Assembly: GCA_018857735.1 (NCBI GenBank)
Contig: JABMCL010001459.1
Coordinates: 205,001 to 269,000 of the forward strand
Length of the DNA stretch: 64,000 nt
Origin: Alviniconcha marisindica
Taxonomy: Eukaryota; Mollusca; Gastropoda; Provannidae
Direction: 5' to 3'
Shown here: positions 30,601 through 45,600 of the stretch, in pieces
Layout: each line of letters opens with the position of its first letter
How positions within the stretch are numbered: the stretch's first letter is position 1
Notes under the pieces: model-generated
Databases searched by the model: none
The model's input: only the letters and a program-made list of their open reading frames with translations
Told to the model about the DNA's origin: nothing
Program-made: the position numbers and the translations under genes

Positions 30601-33600
30601 CCCATCAGAGGCAAAGTTTGCTGAACTGATGGACTAGCTCCCAGAGCATGTTGAACAAAGCATTCTGGACCACGAACAGTTTTGTTGCAGTTTGTCAAAC
30701 TGCCAGAAGCAAGTACACGAAGCAAAAGTTCACCCAACTAAGAACGAACAAAGTTCACTGAACCATTTTCAGGTTCAGTGAACACCCCAAACTAGGTTTT
30801 CGAAGCAAAAGTTTGTCCAATTAAGAATGCCCGTAAGCAACTAAACCTTAGCCACTTGAACTGACCTGCACAGCTTCCACGTTGGCGCTGACGAGGGAGA
30901 AGGGGGCAGTGGGTCGCGCCACGCCCAGTCGCACAGGGATGATGAGGGAGGTGGCGGTGTGGCACAGCTCCTGTATGGCGATAGGCACCAGGGCCTGGAA
31001 GGCGCGACGACACTTGATGATGGGCTGACAGGCCGGGAAACTGGCGCTGCAACACACACAATGTACACGGGGGTCACGACACTAACACATGTTATCATTC
31101 ATACACAGGGGCCATGGCACACACCTGATCATTCATACACATGGGCCATGGCACACACCTGATCATTCATACACAGGGGTCATGGCGCACACCTGATCAT
31201 TCATACACAGGGGCCATGCACACACCTGATCATTCATACACACGGGGCCATGGCACACACCTGATCATTCATACACATGGGCCATGGCACACACCTGATC
31301 ATTCATACACAGGGGCCATGGCACACACCTGATCATTCATACACAGGGGCCATATCACACACCTGATCATTCATACACAGGGGCCATGGCACACACCTGA
31401 TCATTCATACACAGGGGCCATACACACTGATCATTCATACACAGGGCCATATCACACACCTGATCATTCATACACATGGGCCATGGCACACACCTGAACA
31501 TTCATACACAGGGGCCATGGCACACACCTGATCATTCATACACAGGGGCCATGGCACACACCTGATCATTCATACACAGGGGTCATGGCACACACCTGAT
31601 CATTCATACACAGGGGTCACGGTGCACACCTGATCCTTCATACACAGGGGTCATGGTGCACACCTGATCATTCATACACAGTGGTCATGATACTAACCCA
31701 CATTACTATTCATGCACAGGGCACATGGCATTAACACACACTGTGAAACACATGGGTCATGACACAAATGTGTCAATATACACAGGTGTCATGACACTAA
31801 AACGTACACACAGGAGCCATGCCATTAGCACACATGGAATCTGAACTGTCGCTGTGACCTTGACCGTAAACGCAGCAATCTGATCTCTTCACATGACACT
31901 CCGGCTCATGATACAGATACAGAGAACTTTTCTGCGTCATGAAACAATTTGTGTTTTTAGATAGGATAGCAGAAGCAAAAGTTACATCACTTCAATAATC
32001 AATAATAATCTAACACTGATGCATCATCATGAGTTAATGTATTAACTCATGATGATGCACCTCCATACTAAGTCTGGTTACAAAAGGTTGAGATTTTCAG
32101 TTGAAAACATCTTCCAAACAAAGCCCGAACACACAGACAGATAGATGGACACACAGACACACGGTCATTCCAGTATGACCCCCCCCCCCACTTATTCACA
32201 GGTGGCATAAATAACCATGATGAAGGCCTCACCAGCGTTTCTTTCCAGTGGAGGGTGTCATTTCGACGTTGAGGACAACATAGACACGGGCGACAGAGCG
32301 CACGAAGCGGCGCGCCACCAGTCGAGCCTCCTCTTGACGGCCCGGCACCACCTGGTTCTGCATCTGACGGATGATGGTGGTCAGCAGGGCGTCCAGCATC
32401 TGAAGCAGGCAGTGGACATGCGCACATGTAATTAATAAAAAAAAATAGTCTTAATAAAATGGAAAATCTTTCAAAGTGCGTGCACACACACACATGCACC
32501 CACACATGTAATTAATAAGTAAATAAAGTCTTAATAAAGTGCAAAATCTTTCTACACATGCACCCACACACACACATGGGCACCCACACACAATACAATA
32601 ATACTTTACTAATCCTTAAAAAGGAAATTCAGTTGTCTGCCTTTGACAAATATTAACAAGTACACAAAAACGTAATTAAATACTAGACAGTTTCATTCGC
32701 TTAATTCAAATTTAAAAAAACACACAGGCACCCACACATGTGAGTACCCTAACTTCAACAGACAAAGAACAGGGGCTTGTGGCGGAGGAAAAAGCAGCAC
32801 AAGAGGGTGTTCCTAATACGTCAGCCCAGCATCAGAGGACATAAAGCCCCAAAAGAAGAAGATGGGGAAACATGGCAGGTCTATAGTTTGGGGGAAAAAA
32901 CTAATATTCTGAGGCTGGATTCGAAGGAGTGTAGAGAGGGTTTCTTTCGGAGAAGGGGAAGGTCATTCGACGCAGACTGGATGAAGATGGAAAAGGCGCA
33001 GGAACCAACGGTGGAGAGTCTGGTACTAAGGATCTGGAGGCTGAGATTATCGGAGGCAGAGCAGAGAGTGATGGAGGCTGCATAAAGTTGAAGGCAGTTA
33101 GTCACAGAGGTAAGACCTGGCAGTGCACACCTTACATCCACAGCAAGTTGTACTGAAGTCTTTGCAGAAAATGACAGTGTCAACTTACTGAGAAAAAACA
33201 CAGGAATGACTAGGACCCCTACGTGACCAAACGCCGAGTGGTCAGCATCTGCCCCCCCCCCACCATGGCAAGACTGCCAAGAGCCAATCAGACTGTGGTG
33301 AAATATGTCTGACAGCCACGCACAGTGAGCCCTCCCACTGACTGACAGAGAGGACTGCAAGTACGTAATTTGGTGTTTTATGCCCAGTCAACCATTGCAG
33401 TTATATCAGGGTGAAACATACTGTTTTCACATAGTAACTGTTAAAAACATGAATACGCTAAAACTAGCATATATACAATCTTAAAACTGGCCTTAAAAGA
33501 TTAATAAAACGTAAACAAAACCAACAGTTATCTCAAATTCCAAACATTCTGATTTCTTTCAAAAAGTAAAAAAATCTTCTCAGGTGAAATACCCTAAAAC

Positions 33601-36600
33601 AACACACGCAACGACAGGTGTAAAGTGGCTCTCTCTTATTTCAATAAGATCTGAACAAGTCAGTAAAATATGTTCAATGGTAAAAAATTGATCACATCCG
33701 ATGCACACTGGCGGCTCCTCACCCTTCCATAAAAAGGGACTGACCTCCACATTGCTCTTCACCAGCAAGGAGTGGGTGAACTTGTCCAGCCTGGCTGTGC
33801 CGCTCTGGCTCTCCAGATACATCTGTTCCTCGTACATCACATCGCCGCTGCTGCTGCAACACCGGGCAAGCAAAGACCGCTGACATCTCTAGTTAACAAT
33901 GCTACTACAGTGTACGCCCAACGCAAGGTGAGTGGTAGCCACAGGCTGTACGTCGTTCATACCTCACACCCCCAACGCTAGGCTGGCAGTAGCTCTTCAT
34001 GGATCACATCCACGACCCTAGACACCTGTCAGCGACCAAGGTAAGGACTCCCACTTGACCCCCGGCACCAAACTCCAAGCATCGGTTTATAACATCCATC
34101 CTCCAACCATTACCATCACTCATTATGCCCTAGCTCTCCCAAAACCATCAGCTAAATCTCTGATTTTCCGTTGGAGGTTAAATTTAATTCAATATCCAAC
34201 ACAGTTCATTAACATTTTCTTCATCTCACAAGCGGCAGTTCCATCTGAAAAGCTCATAAAAAAAAGTTTAAAACAGTAAGCATTAGAACTGGCAAAAGTA
34301 AGAACACACAGGCAAACAATTAATAACATGACTCATAGTTACAGCAGCAACGCAACAACAAAGCCACCTCAACACAGTGATACAACCTCCACAAAGAAAC
34401 AACTCACCTTGTCGACGGCTGTTTCTGCCCGCTGAAGATCATGGCCTTGACTGCCATCCAGTCATTCAGGATTCGCTCAAGCGCACGACGACTGAAGCGT
34501 GGAGGTTCCAGGTCATGCTCTGGCATTTCTAGATCTGGCAGGGCGGCAGAAGGAAGAAAGACGGAAGAATGAAGAGAGGCTCTCACAAGCACTAAGCAAC
34601 CACAGGACCCCCACGTCAACTGACGCCACGATACCTCTTAACTGGGCCTTGTTCTGACACATGGCCAGGGAAGGCTGTACCGAGATTCAGACCAGCACTC
34701 TCTTTGGGAGGTTTCTGTCATCTTTAGCCACCACACAGATTTGTTCTTTTTGCTCCCCTTCAAACAGCACATCACTGAAGTGAGGCTGAACTGAACAACA
34801 ATCACTTAACTGGTTGGTGCTAACCAGGCTATTTCAGTGAGGCTGAACTGAATGACAATCACTTTACTGGTTGGTGCAAACCAGGCTATTTCTCGGTGGC
34901 ATGGCTTTGGGTGCACCACGCATAAGGGTACAGAACAACGCTCATGCCAAGGAAAGTGATCTGTCCATCCTTATGCACCCAACTGTATTCCCCATCACCA
35001 ATTCATCCCCTGCCAATCATGACTCACCAATTCACCACCTGCCAATCACAGCTCACCAATTCACCCCCTGCCAATCACAGCTCACCAATTCACCACCTGC
35101 CAATCACAAACTCACCATCAGCTATTTGTGCTTTGCGGGAGGAGGTGACCCGTGTGCGGGATGGTCGATGTTGTCGCTGTTCCACCAGTTGTCTGCCCAC
35201 TGTCTGGACCAGGAACAGCAGGATGTTCTCTCCCCTGAAACAATGAATACAACCAGTCATGATGGAACAGACAAAATTTCCACATCCAAACCATTTACAG
35301 AAAAGTACAGAAGGTTTACAGAACATTTTGCACAGCTAGGGACTATGCATGTGTCTGTGTACGTGTGCAAGAGGGGACTGGTGGCAGGGGGAAAGCAACT
35401 GCTGTTTGGCAAGGCGTGGGGAAGGGCACGGAGGGTAGGGCTCACCCACCGTTCGTCACGGTAACCAGGTAAAATACTAATAACAGCGTATCGGAGCACC
35501 TTTTCTCAGGTAAGCCCTAGGCACGTTTCATATTCAAGCAAAAACAAATGATATCAAAAATATATTAATATTCACAAATTTGTCACTAACCCACCCCCCT
35601 TCCACTCCCCACACAGAGATTTACTTGAAGCAAGCTGGAGACAGCTGGAAATGTCAGGAGTAGAATAGGAGACAGAGAAAATGTGTGTGTGGTTGGTGGT
35701 GGGGGGAATCACCTGCTGTTGGGCATGGTGACCAGGTCCGTCTCAGCCAGCAGCTTGTTGAGCAGGGTGAAGCGAGAGCTCTGCAGTCCCGCCACCAGCG
35801 CCTTGCACTTGCACTTCTCCCAGCAGTCGCAGTAGGCTGTGGGTGCCGTCTTCTTCAGTCTGCACGCACACACACAACACACACACTTAGAGTATCTCCT
35901 CAGTACATCACGCGTGTGTCTTCTTCAGTCTGCACACACACAACACACACACTTAGAGCATCCAGTCAGGACATCACGCACGTGTCTTCTTCAATCTGCA
36001 CTCACACACAACACACTTAGAGTGTCTACTCAGGACATCACGCATGTGTGTTCTTCTGTCTGCACACACAACACACACGCACACAGAGTATCTACTCAGG
36101 ACATCACACATGCATCTTCTTCAATCTGCACACGCACACAACACACACACTTAGAGTATCTACTCAGGACATCATGCATGTGTCTTCTTCTGTCTCCATA
36201 CACAACACACACACACTCGGACCATCCCATCAGGACAACACACAGGTGTAACTCAAGTCACAATAACACAATGTGGGCCCTGTCTTCTTCTGTCTCCACA
36301 CACACACACCTAGAGCATCCAGTCAGGACAACAACATGCATGTGTAGTAAGAGTCACAATACAATATGGGCTCTGTCTCCATACACAACACACACATGCT
36401 TGCAGCATCCAGTCAGGACAACACACACGTGTAGTACAAGCCACAATACAACATGAGCCCTGTCTCCATACACAACACACACACACACTTGCAGCATCCA
36501 GTCAGGACAACACACCACACATGTACAGTACAAGTCACAATACAACATGAGCCCGGTCTTCTTCTGTCTCCACACACAACACACGCTTGAGATTTTTCAT

Positions 36601-39600
36601 GTGATTCTGCAGGCCACGGCAACAGAAAGTGTCGTGCATTCCCATCACCCACTTTCAACGCCAGCAGCATAAAAGCAGTCAGGGAATTCCGGGACAGTAC
36701 TCACTTGCACTCGTGCCCCTTGTGGCAGACGCGGGCACACTCGGTGCAGCAGCACAACGTTCCCGTCAGGCCGCACGTCTTGCACTCAAAGATGTCCTGC
36801 AAAACAAAATCCCTCTTAGCACTCGGACAGCAAGGCCACCACTAGTCTGAGGCAGCTAACTACTGAAAATTCTCCTTCACAAACACAGTTTTTGCAACCA
36901 CTCAACAACAAACCCATGCAGTGACTAGCACTGGTCACACTAGACAATTTTCAATCTGTAAAGCAGAGAAAGAAAATTACTGTAACCGGTCAGATACACG
37001 GTCATCTATACTACTAAAGTTCTACTAGCAAACACCCTGTTCCCATCCCTGTCTAGAAGATACACACACACACACACATGCTCTCTCTCCCCTTCTCTCT
37101 CTGATGTGTTTTTGTTTTTCTAAAAAAAAAAAAAAAAATTGAGACCCAGTCAAGCTGTCTCCACACGCAGTCCAGTTGCTGATTTTGTTTCCAGTATATG
37201 CTGATCTTAGCTGGTAAAATATGGGAAATTACCAGATAGCGTGAGCCCTGGACATCAGTCATCAGCAGGACAGAACCCCAAACCCCAGGCCTTTTTTTCC
37301 CTAACACTACTCCTACCAAGTAAACAGAGGAGTGCTTTTCCCTGCCCAAGTAAGTTTTGGATGTTGAGGGCTTAGTGTGGCTGGTATAAGAAACAAATTA
37401 GTAGATACAAACACGAAGGTCTGTCAGCATTGCCACCATCTGAATCACTATTTTCTTCTTCTGGTACAGTTTCTGGCACAAAACTACTGTCTGAATCATC
37501 GTCACTTTCATCAGGCTCCTCCTCACTATCTCTGTCCATAAACAGCTCTCTGATCACTTCTTAGATGGTGAGTCTTCAATGATCCATCACAAAAAAAAGA
37601 AGAAAAAAATTCACTTCTGCAAAATGCTCACTGTATGTCGATATTGGGCGATTCAGGCGGGATTGTTAATTCCCTTACTTTTGCCCGGCATTGCTTAAGT
37701 CCCTTGGCTGCTTTTACTTCCGGTGCGTACTTTCTTCATAATGGAAGGCAGTGACAGTGAATTTGCGAATTTTACACTGCCAACTTTAAAGGCATTTTTG
37801 GAGGCCTGTAGTCAGAATGTGTCTGGCAACAACAATAACTTGTTGCTCGTGCTATAGGATGCCCCAAAACACATTTTTTCTATGAACTCACGATCTTCTG
37901 TTCCGCCAAAAATCGATGCAAAGACACTTTTTTTCCACCCTCCACCCCCTTCCCACGTAATTTTTGCAACTGCAACAGTATTGGCATTTGTACTGCTTCG
38001 CGATTCTTGATTCAACTTCCACTGTTATACACAGTGTGAAGCAACGCCTACTCAGAAATCGGCCCTGAAGTGCACTGCGACCTCTCGCGACTTCTTGCGC
38101 GAAAGATTACAAAGCACATTCACTCTAGCAAACCAGCTTCGCTGAATTGCCCAATAGTGAGAGTGATTTCCCTTGGTAATTTCCATAATGGGATGTCACT
38201 CTCATGAGCAACAGCCCCGAAAATGAAAGTACCATAAAAATGGGGATGCCCCACTCATGGGCTGTGGATACTGAGAAGTATGAACGAGGAATCCCTGTTT
38301 GCAATACAAAAAGAGTTAAGTCCAAAAATTGCTATGGAGAAGAAGAAAAAAAAAGGTGTATCTTGAATTAATTAGCCTGTGGCAAAATGCAACCAACAGT
38401 TACAACAAATCACATTCACAATGTCGCGCTGAAGCAGAGCGGACTTACCTGGTTGATGTGGTCGGCCCCTGTCCAGGTGAAACTACAAGTGTCGTTAGCG
38501 CACAGGACATGGAGTGGGGAGTTGTCGAGACTGGACCCGGATGGGTACAGCATGGTCATCAGCACCCCTCGGTCTGTCTCCCCAGACTCTCCCCGCGCCG
38601 CCAGTTTCAATGCACAGTTCAGGAGGGTCAAGGCCGCAGGGTACGCTCGGCCGCACACAGCTTGCATGAACGGAGTGCAACCCTCAGCATTTCTGTCCAA
38701 AACAGAGGAATGGTTCCACTGACTGGATGAGATGGTGGCGTAATCCTGCATCTTTTCCCATGTCAACAGCCATCAACAATTTAGGAAACATTACTTAGTA
38801 AAGATTGTTATTATGAAAAGGAGCTGCACTTCCATGGAAGCCTGCAGGGAAATCTTACAACCTGTGCGCTTTTATTTTATTCTTTTTATGGGGGCTTCTC
38901 GGTTGGTGTTATACCATCTTAACAAAATTTATGTATGTCCATGTGCACTCAGGTACACATACACACACATGTATCTTATTTTTTCTCTCTTTTTCACAAA
39001 TGCATGTGTACCTGATATACCCACACAGTCTTAACAAAACTCTGATGTCGCCCATGTGCATGCCATCTCCTTTTATTCACAAATATATGTGTACCTGATG
39101 TATCCACTGACTGGGCATATAAAACTAAGTTGCTTATACATACCACTCTTCCAACCACATACATGCACCCACACACACACACACGTACCCCCACACACAT
39201 ACATGTACCTTTTTTCTCTCTTTCAAAATTGTACAGGCTCTCAATGTATTCACACACACACTATGCACCCAACACATCCCCCCCCCCCCCCCCCCCCCCC
39301 CCATATACACCCCCCCCAGGTCAGCAATCTGCCCCACTCACCTGGCAGTCAGCAGTGTCAGGAGGTGCGGCTGAAAAGGCCGCGACTCCAACAGCAAGTG
39401 AAGTATCTGCAGAGCGACCGTCCTGCGCTCCTTGTCCTCCATTTTGACAGGCCCCGCCCCCAGGGAGGTGATGTCAGCCCCACCCCCGCCGCTGCTGGGT
39501 CCCGCCCCACTGGAGGTACCCAGCCCTGCGCCCATTCCAGACACAGCCGAGTCTGAGGGAAGAGAGACAGACATGCAGGTCACTGGGGACATCGAAAAGT

Positions 39601-42600
39601 CACAGCCAAGCACAGCAAGCACTGACTCGCCTGCTGATGAGCACTTCAGTCTTTGATGCTTGCCTGCAAATAATGTAAACTATCCAGGAGGCAATGCACA
39701 CTAATTAGAAGAGCACCACACACACACACACCCAGCAGTACAACGCTATAGTCAGTGTTTGCAGGGTCAATTATACTGGTACTGATGTGACCCCGTGCAG
39801 GACGTTACAATCCAAGAACCCACTAACTAACCCATCCATCCACTCTTCCGCACAATGGACAAGCGGAACTCAGATGTAATACTTAAAACAGATGAACATG
39901 CCTGGGTAACAGTATCAACATGCCGTATCAGTATCCCACCGTCATCACACAAAAACCACAGTCAACTGAGATGCCAGGCACCCACCCATCACCCCAGAGC
40001 TAGACACAGACTACAGAAAACAAAAATAATGCGGTCACAGGATGTTGGTGGCTCTGTGGATGGAGATGCCCAACTCCTGCCCAACTCTTCTCCCACTCAC
40101 CCACAAGCACATATGCATGCACGCACGCATGTGCACACACACACACACACACACACAGTCATGCCACAGAGCAATATACTGACCAGAGTGGATAGAGTCA
40201 TAGGAAGGCGGTGGCTCAGTGGGCCAGTGGAGTGGGGGGATGGAGATGCCCGACTCCTCACGGTCCAGATCCCTCACGTCCAGCCCACTGACCCCCCTCG
40301 CTGCCGTGGACGCACGACGGATCAGGTCTCTCACGGTCATGGTGCTGCAACAAGGTCAACACATGCCAAGATATCCTCACATAACATTGTGAATGCATGA
40401 CGGATCAGGTCTCACACCGGCGTGGTGCTGCGACAAAGTCAACACATGCCAAGATATCCTCACACCCCATATCTCCAATGTTTCTCCCTATGGTCACTGT
40501 ACCAGAGTGAAGCACACACAATTTATGCATGAACATAATCATACATAAAAAAAAAAATTTAAAACGTTCTCCAAGCCAGAGCCACATCTTTTCCACGCTG
40601 CATTTTAAATCTTTAAAGGGCTCATGACACCCCAAAAGCAGCTACAGCTGGCCAGAAATCTTGTTACGTACTTAACAGCTCACCATGCGCACGTGCATGC
40701 ATGTCTACATAAAATTATCTGTGTGCATGCGCAATGTTTTTGTTAAGTGTTTGGGATTCATATTTTCCAACAGGGACCGAAGATCTAAAATGTGAGAGCT
40801 TCTAAATGCAGACCAAGGTAAGGAAAGGGGCAGTACCTGCGACTTGGTGGCTCTTCGCTGCGCTGTATGGAGGTCAAGGCATCCACAGCACTGTTGACGG
40901 CATCCAGAGTGGAACTGAACGACGTGCTGGTGTTTGTCATGCTGGGCTCTGCAATGGTCACACAATCCATCACTCAGCAATGGCACCAGTTATCACCCAG
41001 CAGTCAAAAGCTGTCTCACATTTATCAATAGCTGACACTCAGCAGTCAGCCCTTGCAACAATACTATCACCAAAAAAAGAGAGCTGAACTCATCAGTCCA
41101 TGTCCGTCGACAGCTGCCATTAACATCACACACACACACAAAAGAGCTGAACTCATCAATCAATGACGGTCGACAGCTGTCATTAACATCACACACACAC
41201 CAAAAAAGAGCTGAACTCATCAATCAATGTCAGTCAACAGCTGTCTTTAAACACTAATCACTCACCAGTCAATAGCCACCACTTTACAGCCAGCAGCTGT
41301 CCCTCGCCTGCCAATAGCCGTCACACACCAGTCAACAGCTGTCACTCACCAGTCAACAGCTGTCACTTGCCAGCCAATATCTGTCACTCACCAGTCAACA
41401 GCTGTCTACTCACCAGTCAAAAACTGTCACTCGCCAGTCAATAGCTGTCACTCACCAGTCAACAGCTGTCATCCATCAATCAATATATGTCACCCCTTAG
41501 TCAACGGTGGCAGCATTATCACCTATGAATGGGGGAGGAGACAGACAGAAACTGACCAACCTTGCTCATAGTCCTTGTTGGAGGTTGGGATGCAGGCGTT
41601 GACACACATGTGTAGGATGTTGCGGTTGCCGTCGCAGTGCTCCTTCAGCACCTCTCCCACCAGCTTGCTCGTGGCGTTGGACTCTGGTGGACACAACACC
41701 CACCAGTCATGTATTTGTACAGTGCACTCAGCACAGTCACGCACTTGTACAGTCCATGCAACAGTCACACACTTGTACAGTCCACACAGCACAGTCACAC
41801 ACTTGTACAGTCCACACAGCACAGTCACACACTTGTAATCCACACAGCACAGTCACACACATGTACAGTCCACACAGCACAGTCACACACTTGTAATCCA
41901 CACAGCACAGTCACACACTTATACAGTCCATGCGACAGTCACACACTTGTACAGTCCACACAGCACAGTCACACACTTGTACAGTCCACACAGCACAGTC
42001 ACACACTTGTACAGTCCATGCAACAGTCACACACTTGTACAGTCCACACAGCACAGTCCACACAGCACAGTCACACACTTGTACAGTCCACACAGCACAG
42101 TCACACACTTGTAATCCACACAGCACAGTCACAAACTTGTACAGTCCACACAGCACAGTCACACACTTGTACAGTCCACACAGCACAGTCACATGCTAAT
42201 CTCAGTCACACAGTGCACAGTCAATTGGACACTCATAAGTAATCTGCGCTTTCTTCCTAACAGAACACACGCCATCAAACAAGTCAAAAAGTGACTCACT
42301 GAGATCCTCTTCCAGTGTAGCGATGACGCTTTTCACCCGCTCCAGGTCACAGCGCAGAATGTAGGGCATCAGGCGCTGGTGCTGAAAGTAACAAACATCA
42401 CTTGATATACAAACATGACACAAGTATGGCTTGACACAAACATGACATAAACATGGCTTGACACAAACATGACATGATACAAACATGGTTTGACACAAAC
42501 ATGACATGGCATGACACAAACATGGCTACACAAACATGTCACAAACATGGCTTGATGCAAACATGACATGACACGACACAAACATGGCTAGACACAAGCA

Positions 42601-45600
42601 TAACATGGCTTGACACACACATGACGTGACATATGAGCGCGTTAGTTACGAAAGCAACACCTACACTTTCAAAGATTGATACAGGAGAATTAAAAAAGCA
42701 AGCTGCACCAGCCTCGTTAAAGATGAATTTCATGACCCTAGAGGACCCCTCTGAAAACTATGTTCTGCATTTCAGCTACAGATTCTCTTCTAACATGCCA
42801 CAGTCTCATCCAGACTCCTATCATCAGTTGAGGACATCTTTCCTCAAACCACTGACATAACTGATTAGGCTATTTGGTCTCAAAAACTTGTCAGCTGACA
42901 TCTTCTTTATTGGTGTTCACACAGCTCATATAACTGCTCAAAGTGCTTATGGCAGTAGAAATAAAACTAAAAACTGAGTGGATGTGGAATAAATTTTTCA
43001 CCCAGGGTGAAGTATCCAATATTTAAGCACATGCTTCAACACTATGCCGCTTCCATAGTCTTAAAACTCAGCCTCTCCACATGGAGGGTGCTCACAGCAT
43101 GAGACTTAAGGGACAGATGCATGGCAGAAGTGCCCCTTCGAGAGCATTACCAATCGTGGCTGAGCTTGGAGGAAGGGTGGCCAAAACCGAGGTTTGGCGA
43201 GCGAGTCTCACCTGCACTGTGAGGGCGATGATGGCCGTCTTGTTTTTCTGGTGGGGTGCGGCGGTGGGCAGGTGGGTAATGCGCATGGCCAGGCAGGTCA
43301 CGGGTGGCAGGTCGAGCCACAGCGGGTCACGGATGTTCTCGCTACAGTCCTTGGCCAGCAGGTACATGGCACCGTTGCCGTCGCACAGCAACACTGGCTG
43401 AGACTCCTGGCAATCATCAACACAAAAAGGCACCAGGTCACTGTTGTCCTAATGTCACAATACAAAACAACTTTACCGTCAGCCACAGTACAGAAACTGG
43501 ACTTCTGTCTCACAAATTACATAAAACATTCAAATGCTCAATAAGCAGTACAACAAATCATTTGAGAGAAACCTTAAAATAACGGTAAATGTTACTGAGA
43601 ATAACTTCTTCTTTTTTTCCGTTCATGAAACTGAGAAATGTAAAATTCACAAAACATGAAAGCTCACATCCCACCAATTCATAAATAAACCCATAAAACT
43701 AAGAAACAGCCCACCCCACCCCTTCACAAAGAACTGACACCCTAAAAATCTGCATTTGATTCTTCTCCAAAGGAAAGAAAGCAGAGAAAGAAGGGGACGC
43801 TGATGCCGAAGGTGCGCCCCTTACCTCGGCAGTGGTGCGCAGCATAACAGGTGCCCTGCGCGTGCCCAGGAAAGACGTGGCGTCCGTGGGGAACTGCGAG
43901 CTCTGCTCCGTCTTGCCCAAGCTGAGGTTGTGCACCACGTACGTCAGCCGTGAGCCCGACTGAACCACCATGTGGATGTCTGGTCACATCAAACACAATC
44001 ATCACTGGCAACAATCATCATCACTGTCGTTATCATCGTCATCACAGGTCTATCATATTACTCCTCTTTGTTTTCTGTCACTGTCACAATCATAATTCAG
44101 CATCTGCATCATCCCTCAAATTACCATGGGTCATCATCACCACTGTCAATCATCATCAGCATCATCACAATTCAGCATCATCCCTCAAATTACCATGGGT
44201 CATCATCACCAGTCAATCATCATCAGCATTATCACAATTCAGCATCAGCATCATCCCTCAAATTACCATGGGTCATCATCACCACTGTCAATCATCATCA
44301 GCACCAACATAACACCTGTCTGAGTACAAACAAAACCAGGCATTTAAAAAAAGACAAGCACAGCAAAAAGCAAAAACAAACAACACAGAGGAGTCGCCCT
44401 CAGTGGAAACTGCTAGCGCTTGCCAACCCCCTACATTAATAACAAAATAATAAACTCACAAGTAAATAAATAAAATGTAAAAATTAAAAGAGTTAATTAA
44501 AACACCCCAAATCTACCAGCTAGGGTACTGCGGTGCACTGACTGTGATAAACAGAGATGGCAGTACCATCACTCAGCCATCCCCCCGCCCCTGCCCCACC
44601 AGTTGGCTAAGTAAGACAAGCGCAGCGCTGCCTGTCACTCAATGGAGATTGTAGGACTGCCAGATTCCCCCCCCCCCCCCCCCCCCCCCACCCAAACAGG
44701 TAGCTAACACAGGCAGAGGGAGCACTCACTGTCGCAGTCAACGGAGACGGCCAAGACCTGCCCATTCTCCGCCACGTTCACTTTCTTGGGAACCTTCTGG
44801 AAGCAGTCTGGGTTGCGAGGAGCGCTGACGCCTTTCACCAGCTGCAAGGGGTAGAAGAATGCAAGACGTCAGGATGTTAGCCAGCTCTGACCACACACCT
44901 CCAGTCAGTGAGTGACTGGTTTTTATTGTCCACTTAACCTTGAAGGTCATGTCAGGGTGAAATACATCAGCATCAAACAAACCACAACTTGAATCGGCAG
45001 CAATGCTGCATAATTCCTCTGCTCTTATCCCTCTTCCCTTCCTAGATTTCAATGGGAAGATTGTTTGGAAAAAAGAAAAGAAAAAAGAGAGAGAAAAAGA
45101 GAGAGAGTAATCAAGACAGTCTAACACAGCACACGGCAATGGCAGGCACACTTCATGATATAACTACTATTATTAGTAGAGGGCAACACAACATACATTT
45201 CATGGAGATCAACCAAGAGAGCTGTCACAGACTGCACATAGCCAGAACAATCAGAACAGGTCAATCTGCATGTAAAATAAAAACTACTACCATTTCTGAT
45301 CACACACACCACACACACACAAACAACACACACACACACACACAATACAACTGTTACCTGTAGTTCATCCTTCCGGAGGAGCCGGCAGTCCTGCAGTAGA
45401 GTGGAACCATCATCCTTGCTGGTTGAGGCACCATCATTGTCACGGTTATGGAACTTGACAGCAGCGTATGCCCCATCCACCTACAATCACACACACTGTT
45501 ATGTCACAGCTATGCCAAGACAACCAAAATATTTCCCTCGCCTTCACTGCAATCCAAGATGCTGTTGACCAAAATGTGTCCATCTCTGTGACTTGCAGCG

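Noticed and set aside
38692..38752. Longer exon 25 starting at the GATGCAG or CATCCAG acceptor
   Set aside because: The first is out of phase. The second fits phase but adds about 11 residues not seen in human; the GGACAG acceptor gives exact spacing. The CATCCAG choice remains possible.
41637..42242. 200-codon frame of His-Thr-Cys-Thr-Val repeats
   Set aside because: Reading of the 30-bp minisatellite in intron 20.
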